This document shows, one piece after another, positions 1-5,240 of a stretch of DNA of 6,497 nt (position 1 is the stretch's first letter; the number at the start of each line of letters is the position of its first letter). Origin of the DNA: an uncultured Clostridia bacterium (GTDB lineage Bacteria; Bacillota_A; Clostridia; Christensenellales; Aristaeellaceae); assembly GCA_946408865.1 (NCBI GenBank), contig CAMJTZ010000108.1, forward strand, positions 1-6,497. Reading direction: 5' to 3'. The notes under the pieces are model-generated. The model made no database searches and was not told where the DNA came from. It saw only the letters and a program-made list of their open reading frames with translations. A program made the position numbers and the translations under genes.

Positions 1-2
1 CC

Positions 3-1226
3 GGATACTGCCTGGGAGATCAGGCGATTGCCGCGATCGGATCGACATCCTCCCTGTACGGACTGGTTATTAACCTGGCCTGGGGGCTGAACAGCGGCTT
101 TGCGGTAATCGTGACGCAGGCGTTCGGTGCGCATGAGCCGGAAAAGATCCGAAAATCCATCGGACATGTGATGATGCTGGACGGAATCATAGCTGCGGTT
201 CTGACCATTCCGGCACTGATCTTCCTCCCGGGGCTGATGCGGCTGATGAATACCCCCGAAGCCATCTTTGATCAGGCGCACCGCTATATCGCAGTGATCT
301 TTGCGGGTTTGCCGGCAACCATCTGCTATAACATGTTTGCCGGAATCCTGCGGGCCTTCGGAAACAGCAGAACGCCGCTGTATTTCCTGATTTTCTCCAG
401 CCTGCTGAATATCGCCCTGGATCTGCTTTTTGTGGCAGTTTTTCATATAGGCGTGGGCGGCGCCGCGGCGGCAACGGTTGCCGCGCAGGCTGTTTCGGGA
501 ATTCTGGCCGGATTCTATGTATACCGAAACTACCGCGATATGCTGCCGGAGAAGGAAGATTTCAGGCTGGAAAGAGAACTGACAAAAGAGATGATTGCCA
601 CCGGCGGAGCAATGGGACTGATGTACAGCGTCGTGGATCTGGGCTCCGTGATATTCCAGGGAGCGGCGAATGCTCTTGGCGAGACATATATTGCGGCGCA
701 TACGGCGGCCCGGCGGATCATCAATATCCTGATGCAGCCCATGGCCGGCATGATGAACGCTTCAGGCACCTTTGTCGCTCAGAACTGGGGCGCGAAGCAG
801 AAGCAGAGAATCCGGGATACGCTGAAAAAGGTCATGGGGATGCAGATTGCCTGGGGTTTGTTTTCCTGCCTGATCGTATACCTTTTCGGACAGGCAATGA
901 TCCGGTTTGTGACGGGAACACACAGCGAAGAGATCCTGGACAATGCGGTCATGAGCCTGCGCATCCATTTTCCCTTTTTCCCGGTTTTGGGCGTTCTGAT
1001 GGCCATGCGGGCCAGCATGCAAAGTATGGGGCAGAAGACAGCGCCGGTGATCTCCAGCGTCATTGAATTGCTGATGAAGATCATCGCAGCCCTGTGGATA
1101 ATCCCTTCATTCGGGTTTACAGGGGTCTGTGTGACAGAGCCGCTCACCTGGGTGATGATGACGGTTTTCCTGATAACGGTTTATCTGGTGAAAACCGGAA
1201 AAAAACTGGCAGGCGATGATTCATAA
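3..1226 (+). CDS. MATE family efflux transporter (5' end missing)
   Basis: This is an inner-membrane multidrug/toxin extrusion (MATE) transporter, a family that exports cationic or other small molecules in exchange for Na+ or H+. The frame is open from the left edge, giving 407 visible residues. Full MATE proteins are about 440-460 aa, so roughly 40-50 N-terminal residues are missing. The visible part opens with GDQAIAAIGSTSSLYGLVIN and then GLNSGFAVIVTQAFGAHEPEK, the conserved region around the second helix and the following loop. Later comes LRAFGNSRTPLYFLIFSSLLN, the family's R-A-x-G-[DN]-S-[KR]-T-P block, followed by NIALDLLFV. A central loop rich in charge (EKEDFRLERELTKE) separates the two helix bundles, and the second half repeats the pattern (MMNASGTFVAQNWGAKQKQRI). 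The internal ATG at 111 is not the true start because family sequence continues upstream of it. Substrate cannot be told from sequence. The family call is firm. Confidence 0.93.
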   Translation, partial: GYCLGDQAIAAIGSTSSLYGLVINLAWGLNSGFAVIVTQAFGAHEPEKIRKSIGHVMMLDGIIAAVLTIPALIFLPGLMRLMNTPEAIFDQAHRYIAVIFAGLPATICYNMFAGILRAFGNSRTPLYFLIFSSLLNIALDLLFVAVFHIGVGGAAAATVAAQAVSGILAGFYVYRNYRDMLPEKEDFRLERELTKEMIATGGAMGLMYSVVDLGSVIFQGAANALGETYIAAHTAARRIINILMQPMAGMMNASGTFVAQNWGAKQKQRIRDTLKKVMGMQIAWGLFSCLIVYLFGQAMIRFVTGTHSEEILDNAVMSLRIHFPFFPVLGVLMAMRASMQSMGQKTAPVISSVIELLMKIIAALWIIPSFGFTGVCVTEPLTWVMMTVFLITVYLVKTGKKLAGDDS

Positions 1227-1369
1227 CGCCTGCTGAAGGCTGCCGTGGTCTGTACGATTGCCGGCAGTACAGGCAGGTAACACAGGGATGCAGAAATCTG
1301 CCTACAGATGAAAGCGGCGGAAAGCCGGGCAATCCGGAACAACAGCATCGGCGTCTGCGGAGGTGACAA
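1227..1369 (+). other. Intergenic leader with overlapping inverted repeats
   Basis: This 143-nt gap between the transporter and the acetyltransferase holds no convincing gene. It contains several exact inverted repeats: CTGCCG (1240-1245) with CGGCAG (1262-1267); CTGTAC (1250-1255) with GTACAG (1267-1272); GCCTG (1228-1232) with CAGGC (1270-1274); and AGGCAG (1271-1276) with CTGCCT (1298-1303). Several of these share bases, so they cannot all form at once. None is followed by a run of T, so I do not call a terminator. I could not match the segment to a riboswitch class I know. The ribosome binding site of the next gene lies at its end (GGAGGTG, 1359-1365). Confidence 0.4.
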
Positions 1370-1840
1370 ATGATGACGACAGAATACAGGAAAGCTGCGA
1401 AAGAAGACGCAGAAGTACTGGTGAACATCTATAACGCTTCTTTTTATGACGATTATTTGCGATATGGCGCGTGCCCGGGATACGGAATTACAAAAGAAAG
1501 GATGGAAGAGTCAATTATTCGGCATCCGAAATATCTCATCCTGTATGATCATGTGCCTGTCGGATGTGTTTCATATACAAAGCTGGGCAAGGGAGAATAT
1601 GAGGTTGCCTGCCTGTGTGTCGTCCCTGGATTTCAAGGCAAAGGAATCGGAACGCAGGCCATTCAGTTTCTGAAGACGCTACTTGAGGATTGGGAAAAAA
1701 TCACTTTGGTAACGCCCATGGACAAGAAGCAGAATGTAAAGTTTTATACAGAAAAATGTGGATTCCGTATCGAATCAACCGAAAGAGACGGCAATGTCGA
1801 ACTTGCGCGATTTGTTGCAGAAAGATCCATTCCGGTGTAA
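1370..1840 (+). CDS. GNAT family N-acetyltransferase
   Basis: This is a single-domain Gcn5-related N-acetyltransferase of about 156 aa, which transfers acetyl from acetyl-CoA to an amine. The substrate is unknown. The acetyl-CoA binding motif A is clear: strand EVACLCVVPGF followed by QGKGIG (residues 89-94, Q-x-x-G-x-G) and then the helix TQAIQFLKTLL. Motif B is the C-terminal NVKFYTEKCGF (122-132), the usual N-x-x-x-[FY]-Y-x-K-x-G-F. The length fits a cytosolic single-domain GNAT. Two start codons stand in tandem (ATG at 1370 and ATG at 1373). The GGAGGTG at 1359-1365 is 4 nt from the first and 7 nt from the second, so the second is the better spaced and the real protein may be one residue shorter. 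It sits 143 nt after the transporter and may be cotranscribed with it. No resistance or toxin-antitoxin role can be assigned. Confidence 0.9.
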   Translation: MMTTEYRKAAKEDAEVLVNIYNASFYDDYLRYGACPGYGITKERMEESIIRHPKYLILYDHVPVGCVSYTKLGKGEYEVACLCVVPGFQGKGIGTQAIQFLKTLLEDWEKITLVTPMDKKQNVKFYTEKCGFRIESTERDGNVELARFVAERSIPV

Positions 1841-1926
1841 TGGAATCCATCTTCAAACAAAAAACGGGACACCCCTGACCGGATGAACATGAACGGTCGG
1901 AAAAACAGAGAAATACGGAGGTTTTT

Positions 1927-2325
1927 ATGAAACGGGAATTGGGAATCGCCCGCTGCGGACTGGCATGCTGCTTATGCTCTGAGAATGTAACCTGCAAAGG
2001 ATGCAAACGGGATGGCTTCATGGAATTATCCTGGTGCAAGGATGCGGAATGGTGTGAGGTTCGCAGATGCGGGATCGATAAGAATCTGAACGGCTGTTAT
2101 GAGTGCGAGCCTGCGGAATGCCGGAAGGGACTGTATGCAGAAAAGATCAAAGCACGCGCCTTTGCTGAATTTGCCCGGAGATACGGCGTTGAAGAGCTCC
2201 TGGACTGCCTTGAAAAAAACGAGCAGGCGGGTATTGTTTATCATCGTGAAGGAATTATGGGAGATTATGATGATTTCGACGATCTGGAGGAACTCATCAC
2301 TTATATCAGGACGGGGAAAAAGTAA
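1927..2325 (+). CDS. DUF3795 cysteine-rich protein
   Basis: This small cytosolic protein of 132 aa looks like a DUF3795 member, a family common in Clostridia whose biochemical role is not established. Thirteen cysteines are visible (residues 10, 14, 15, 17, 23, 26, 37, 43, 48, 57, 60, 65 and 93). All but the last fall in the first half. The opening IARCGLACCLCSEN and the following CKGC resemble the family's G-L-x-C-x-x-C start. The paired spacing (C-x-x-C at 14-17, 23-26 and 57-60) suggests metal binding, zinc or an iron-sulphur cluster, but this is inference. The C-terminal half is helical with an acidic stretch GDYDDFDDLEEL (112-123). GGAGG at 1917-1921 is 5 nt before the ATG. It begins 86 nt after the acetyltransferase with no terminator between them, so the two may share a transcript. 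I am fairly sure of the family and have no functional call. Confidence 0.8.
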   Translation: MKRELGIARCGLACCLCSENVTCKGCKRDGFMELSWCKDAEWCEVRRCGIDKNLNGCYECEPAECRKGLYAEKIKARAFAEFARRYGVEELLDCLEKNEQAGIVYHREGIMGDYDDFDDLEELITYIRTGKK

Positions 2326-2384
2326 ATCCTGTGGGACCGGCGTGTTTGTATAACAGAAGTAACAAAAAAGCAACCAATGATTTA

Positions 2385-2413
2385 TTGAGACAATGTCTGC
2401 CGCTTTGTACACT
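2385..2413 (+). promoter_or_regulatory. Sigma70-type promoter of the XRE-Nudix operon
   Basis: The -35 element TTGAGA (2385-2390, 5 of 6 to consensus) is separated by exactly 17 nt from the -10 element TACACT (2408-2413, 4 of 6). Transcription would begin near 2420, which leaves only a very short leader before the GTG at 2434. The -10 box lies inside a dyad (CCGCT 2400-2404 and AGCGG 2417-2421, 12 nt apart) that could be an operator for the regulator encoded immediately downstream. Prediction is by eye only. Confidence 0.5.
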
Positions 2414-2433
2414 GACAGCGGAGGTGAGGTGCA

Positions 2434-3105
2434 GTGATTTTTTCAGAAAAACTGCAGATACTCAGAAAGAATAAAGGATATACACAGGAGGCATTTGCAG
2501 ACAAGCTTGGCGTTTCAAGGCAGGCAGTTGCAAAATGGGAATCCGGACAGGTCTATCCGGATATTTTCAATCTTATTCAGATCAGTGACCTTATGAATGT
2601 CAGCGTTGATTATCTGGTTAAGGATAATGACTGTGCGGTGAATATTAAGCCACAGCCGGATACAGATCTTGATGAACTGATCGCATTCAGACTGGAAGCG
2701 AATGTCAATACCTATGCAGCGTTCAGGAATGAGGTTGACGCCACCAGACCTGCATCTCACGATTTCAGATACGAAAACGGAAGATATATTTATCACGACA
2801 CATATGTCGGCGGCGAAGAATTTGCGGGAGAAGAAGCGGTCTGGAAAGACGGACAGTCCGTATATGCTATGAATTATATGGGACGGGTACTGGCGGACGG
2901 CTTCAGCGGAAACTTCCTGAAAGAAGCGCTGAGAGCTGCGGATGTTAAGATGCCATACAGGGGACCTGAAATATATCAGTCAGGAGAATACACATACAGA
3001 TGCAAAGTCACCGGCGATTTTACCTGGTTTCAGGGATGTGAAGAGATCTATCAGGCGAATAACAAGGTGTATGAGTGTATATTCCATGGCGGATTGCTGA
3101 AATAG
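2434..3105 (+). CDS. XRE family regulator with C-terminal DUF5680 domain
   Basis: This 223-aa protein is a likely DNA-binding transcription regulator. Residues 6-61 form a classic Cro/C1-type helix-turn-helix: KLQILRKNKGYTQEAFADKL, then GVSRQAVAKWESGQVYPD and LIQISDLMNVSVDYLV. The W-E-S-G-x-x-x-P signature is intact. A short linker (about 65-78) leads to a C-terminal domain (about 80-221) that matches DUF5680 as I know it: a beta-rich region beginning DELIAFRLEANVNTYAA, with Y-x-Y-x-D-T-Y-V-G-G-E-x-F-x-G-E-E near 118-134 and ending F-H-G-G-L-L. DUF5680 is typically found behind such HTH domains and may sense a ligand or damaged product, but its ligand is unknown. The start is GTG at 2434, placed by GGAGGTGAGG at 2420-2429. 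No ATG competes nearby. The stop is 19 nt from the next start, so it is cotranscribed with the Nudix gene. Confidence 0.88.
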   Translation: MIFSEKLQILRKNKGYTQEAFADKLGVSRQAVAKWESGQVYPDIFNLIQISDLMNVSVDYLVKDNDCAVNIKPQPDTDLDELIAFRLEANVNTYAAFRNEVDATRPASHDFRYENGRYIYHDTYVGGEEFAGEEAVWKDGQSVYAMNYMGRVLADGFSGNFLKEALRAADVKMPYRGPEIYQSGEYTYRCKVTGDFTWFQGCEEIYQANNKVYECIFHGGLLK

Positions 3106-3124
3106 CACGAAGAGGTGATAACAA

Positions 3125-3622
3125 GTGGAAAACGGTCAATATATCTGCAAGGATCAGGACGGAAACCTTCTGATTTCCATCGATGAAACCGATGAGGAGA
3201 CGCTCTCGGGGGATCCGTTATTTACGCACTGCCTTGCAGTTGTAAAAACAGGCAGCGACTATCTTCTGAACCGAAACAAATGGCGAAACAGATATGAGAT
3301 ATTCGGCGGATGTATTGAAAAAGGCGAATCCGCACGCGAATGTATTGTTCGTGAATGCTTCGAGGAATTAGGATTCATCTCTTCGGATATAAAATATCTC
3401 GGAGCAATGAAATTTTTACTGAAACCGGATTATTTCTCAGGGAGTGAACGAATTGAACTGGGCGGATTATACGGAATAACGCTGTCCGGCACTGCAGGCC
3501 CGGAGGATCTGTACAGCAGCGTTGCGGATAAGGAAGAGATCACCGGTCTTGCGCTGTACAGTCAGATTAAAGGCAAGGAACCCATCGCACCGATTGACGA
3601 AAAGCTGCTTGAGTATTATTGA
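3125..3622 (+). CDS. Nudix hydrolase
   Basis: This 165-aa cytosolic protein should hydrolyse a nucleoside diphosphate linked to another group, using Mg2+ or a similar metal. A complete Nudix box spans residues 62-84: G62-x5-E68-x7-R76-E77-C78-x-E80-E81-x-G83-F84. All catalytic glutamates are present. The one mild departure is Cys at position 78 where a larger hydrophobic residue is usual. Upstream strands (FTHCLAVVKTGSDYLLNRNK and YEIFGGCIE) fit the Nudix fold. The substrate cannot be inferred. It starts at GTG 3125, with AGAGGTG at 3111-3117 leaving a 7-nt spacer, and lies 19 nt after the XRE-DUF5680 gene. That pairing suggests the regulator controls it, perhaps in response to a nucleotide-like signal (inference). 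A terminator follows. Confidence 0.9.
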   Translation: MENGQYICKDQDGNLLISIDETDEETLSGDPLFTHCLAVVKTGSDYLLNRNKWRNRYEIFGGCIEKGESARECIVRECFEELGFISSDIKYLGAMKFLLKPDYFSGSERIELGGLYGITLSGTAGPEDLYSSVADKEEITGLALYSQIKGKEPIAPIDEKLLEYY

Positions 3623-3650
3623 AAAACGGGATGAACGCCGGATCAGCAAA

Positions 3651-3683
3651 CCGGGAGCTGCTTTTCAGATGCAGCGTTCCCGG
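3651..3683 (+). repeat. Inverted repeat (bulged hairpin) after the Nudix gene
   Basis: CCGGGA (3651-3656) pairs with TCCCGG (3678-3683), and the adjacent GCTGC (3657-3661) pairs with GCAGC (3671-3675). This gives an 11-bp stem with a 2-nt bulge (GT, 3676-3677) and a 9-nt loop. No T-tract follows, so it is not a standard terminator. It may protect the 3' end of the message or assist the terminator that starts 12 nt downstream. Confidence 0.5.
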
Positions 3684-3695
3684 CTTTGCCGCCGT

Positions 3696-3736
3696 AACAG
3701 CCGGAGAACAGGCGACCTTCCGGCTGTTTGAATTTT
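3696..3736 (+). terminator. Rho-independent terminator of the XRE-Nudix operon
   Basis: AACAGCCGGA (3696-3705) is the exact reverse complement of TCCGGCTGTT (3719-3728), a 10-bp stem with a 13-nt loop. It is followed by TGAATTTT ending at 3736, so the 3' side is T-rich. It stands 74 nt past the Nudix stop and just before the next promoter, where an operon end would be expected. The opposite strand lacks a T-tract, so it acts on the + strand only. Confidence 0.7.
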
Positions 3737-3746
3737 CCTGCGCATC

Positions 3747-3775
3747 TTGACTGGAGAATCCGCTTCACATACAAT
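3747..3775 (+). promoter_or_regulatory. Strong sigma70-type promoter
   Basis: TTGACT (3747-3752, 5 of 6) and TACAAT (3770-3775, 5 of 6) are separated by exactly 17 nt, making this the best promoter match in the window. Transcription would start near 3782. It sits directly after the preceding operon's terminator and 62 nt before the ATG of the next gene. The TTG of the -35 box is also in frame with that gene and could be mistaken for a start codon. The promoter geometry argues that it is not one. Confidence 0.7.
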
Positions 3776-3788
3776 ATTTACAAGCCTT

Positions 3789-3857
3789 GGGGACGGCACC
3801 CATCCAAAAAAACGGCAGGCGCACACCGCAAAGGGGATGATACCCATCGAAAAAAAC
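3789..3857 (+). repeat. Imperfect 25-nt direct repeat duplicating the gene's start region
   Basis: Positions 3789-3813 and 3833-3857 match at 21 of 25 bases, offset by 44 nt. Both carry GGGGA, then ACCCATC, then seven A and a C. The second copy contains the ATG at 3837 and the first codons of the gene. In the first copy the ATG is ACG, so it has the purine-rich site but no start codon. The first copy would lie at the very 5' end of the transcript. It may be an old tandem duplication or a regulatory leader element. Confidence 0.6.
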
Positions 3858-4472
3858 ATTATTGTGGTGGACGATAACGGGACAGTACTTGAATCAACAT
3901 GGCTGAAAAGAGCCAACGGTCTTGTGAAAAAAGGCAGGGCACGCTGGCTGGATGAAAAAACGATCTGTCTTGCGTGTCCGCCGGAGCAAATGGAGGACAA
4001 CAGAATGGAAAACGGTAAGCAGACAGAGGTTATCACAGAGCACAGCACAGCAACTGAAGAGGCCGGCACGGGCGGGATGACAGTGGAGAGTCTCCTGAAC
4101 AGGATGGATGCTGTCCGGCAGGAAATGCTTAGCGTGAAGGAACTGGCCAGAACAATGGAAGCCATTGCGAATCAGGGCGGCGAAGACGATGCCGGTCACA
4201 TCGCGGAGGCGACCAGTCAGGCGTTCATAGCCAGGGAAACAACATGCCAGCAGCAGCTAAGGTTCCTTGAAAGAGTCTACAATGATCATTTTTCTGTTCC
4301 GTCCGAAGAGGCGAGGACAGCCAGAACACGTATGATTCTGGACAGCATGAACGATGTCATTCCTTCGCTGGATTACTCGGATGAAAACGGAAGCGGCAGC
4401 GTCGAAGCACTCAAACTCATCAAGGAACTGTACGCCAACGCTCTTGTGAACAACCTGATCAGGCAATCTTAA
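3837..4472 (+). CDS. Clostridial protein with RRXRR/PLMP-like N-terminus, unknown function
   Basis: This is a 211-aa cytosolic protein with no signal peptide or membrane segment. Residues 6-47 (EKNIIVVDDNG, then LKRANGLVKKGRARWLDEKT and ICLAC) belong to a type I recall from many clostridial genomes annotated only as hypothetical. The pattern D12-x-N14-G15-x2-L18-x6-R25-A26-x2-L29-x-K31-x-G33-R34-A35, followed by T42-I43-x-L45, has the same spacing as my recollection of the RRXRR/PLMP domain at the N-terminus of IscB-like proteins. No RuvC or HNH motif follows. Instead there is a linker rich in E, T and G (50-80) and a helical part (81-211) containing ARETTCQQQLRFLERVYND, which also recurs in the clostridial family. 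A nucleic-acid-binding role is inference. The start is uncertain: the ATG at 3837 touches the purine run AAGGGG (3831-3836). The TTG at 3747 is rejected because it is the -35 box. The gene has its own promoter and terminator. Confidence 0.72.
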   Translation: MIPIEKNIIVVDDNGTVLESTWLKRANGLVKKGRARWLDEKTICLACPPEQMEDNRMENGKQTEVITEHSTATEEAGTGGMTVESLLNRMDAVRQEMLSVKELARTMEAIANQGGEDDAGHIAEATSQAFIARETTCQQQLRFLERVYNDHFSVPSEEARTARTRMILDSMNDVIPSLDYSDENGSGSVEALKLIKELYANALVNNLIRQS

Positions 4473-4481
4473 ATCTCTGCG

Positions 4482-4509
4482 CCCCTCCGTCAAAAACGGA
4501 GGGGATTTC
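4482..4509 (+). terminator. Rho-independent terminator hairpin
   Basis: CCCCTCCGT (4482-4490) is the exact reverse complement of ACGGAGGGG (4496-4504), a GC-rich 9-bp stem with a 5-nt CAAAA loop, 9 nt after the stop codon. The tail ATTTCT has only a short T-run, so termination may be incomplete and the downstream membrane-protein gene could receive read-through. I see no clear separate promoter for that gene. Confidence 0.65.
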
Positions 4510-4537
4510 TGAACAGATCAGCGGGAGGAATGAACAG

Positions 4538-5158
4538 ATGAACCTGAACAGGATACTGCCGAAGACAGGGGCAGCGATTGTATCCGCAGCGGTATTCCTT
4601 TTTGCAGTCTTTCTGATTACGGATTTTACCTTTGGATCGTACTTTGTCTGCATGTTCCTTCCGATCGGATATATCATGATGGCGGCAGGCTTTCATAACG
4701 AATGCGCAGATGAACGTAAAACGGCAGCTACGATCGGAATGACGCTTTCGGCTGTCTATGCGGTGCTGATCTTCCTGGTTTACTTCGCGCAGACAACGAG
4801 CGTACGGCTTGACGGATTAAATGAAGCCGCATTGGGCATTCTGGATTTCAGACGGGGCGGACTGATCTTCAATTACGATCTGCTGGGATACGGGATGATG
4901 GCGCTTTCCACTTTCTTCATCGGGCTGTCATTTAAGGCGGACAGCAAGGAAGAAAAATGGCTCAAGGTTCTGATGATGATCCATGGGATATTCTTTATCA
5001 GTTGTTTCATTATGCCGATGACGGGCTTGTTCGCCAGCATGGCGAACGGAGAAACCAGCAGCAGTGGCGTAATTGCGCTGGTGTGCTGGTGCGTTTACTT
5101 TCTTCCGATCGGGATTCTGGCATACAGACACTTCAGCAAACAAAACGGGAATCCATGA
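4538..5158 (+). CDS. Six-helix integral membrane protein, function unknown
   Basis: I do not recognise this 206-aa protein with certainty. Six hydrophobic segments are visible, at about residues 11-30, 33-52, 65-85, 114-132, 141-165 and 176-197. The loop between helices 3 and 4 (about 86-113) is the longest and includes SVRLDGLNEAALGILDFRRG, then IFNYDLLGYGMMALSTFF. That last block looks like a conserved core of a Bacillota membrane family, but I cannot name it. A charged loop KADSKEEKW (133-141) precedes helix 5, and the C-terminus YRHFSKQNGNP is basic. There is no signal peptide, transport signature or enzymatic motif that I can see. GGGAGGA at 4523-4529 is 8 nt before the ATG at 4538. An ATG at 4530 leads to an immediate stop. 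The next gene's region starts 34 nt later. Confidence 0.75.
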   Translation: MNLNRILPKTGAAIVSAAVFLFAVFLITDFTFGSYFVCMFLPIGYIMMAAGFHNECADERKTAATIGMTLSAVYAVLIFLVYFAQTTSVRLDGLNEAALGILDFRRGGLIFNYDLLGYGMMALSTFFIGLSFKADSKEEKWLKVLMMIHGIFFISCFIMPMTGLFASMANGETSSSGVIALVCWCVYFLPIGILAYRHFSKQNGNP

Positions 5159-5240
5159 ATATCATAACCTGACCGGCAGATAAGGTTTTTATATGAATAT
5201 GGTTTCAGGCCTGAAGGTTTCATGGAAGGAATGTACCGGT

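Noticed and set aside
779..1147. Minus-strand open frame inside the MATE gene
   Set aside because: The + strand frame encodes unmistakable MATE sequence throughout. The antisense translation has no recognisable motif.
1227..1369. Riboswitch (cobalamin, c-di-GMP, TPP) in the MATE-GNAT gap
   Set aside because: I compared it with the conserved boxes I know and found only scattered short similarities, with no complete core.
1875..1900. Inverted repeat CTGACCG / CGGTCGG after the first acetyltransferase, considered as a terminator
   Set aside because: The 7-bp stem contains a G-U pair and a 12-nt loop, and it is followed by A-rich rather than T-rich sequence. It does not fit a + strand terminator.
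3623..3836. IscB-type guide RNA (omega RNA) upstream of the RRXRR-like gene
   Set aside because: The hairpins there are explained by the preceding operon's terminator, a promoter interrupts the region, and the protein has no nuclease domain. There is no positive evidence for a guide RNA.
3665..4165. Long minus-strand open frame (166 codons) opposite the RRXRR-like gene
   Set aside because: It lies antisense to a well-supported gene and across its promoter and the upstream terminator. The translation shows no family pattern and it has no suitable ribosome binding site, so it is a shadow frame.
5193..5240. Sixteen-residue N-terminal extension of the RimJ/RimL-type acetyltransferase
   Set aside because: It does not resemble family sequence and the ATG at 5241 has a plausible ribosome binding site. 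The choice stays uncertain, so it is mentioned in the gene entry.
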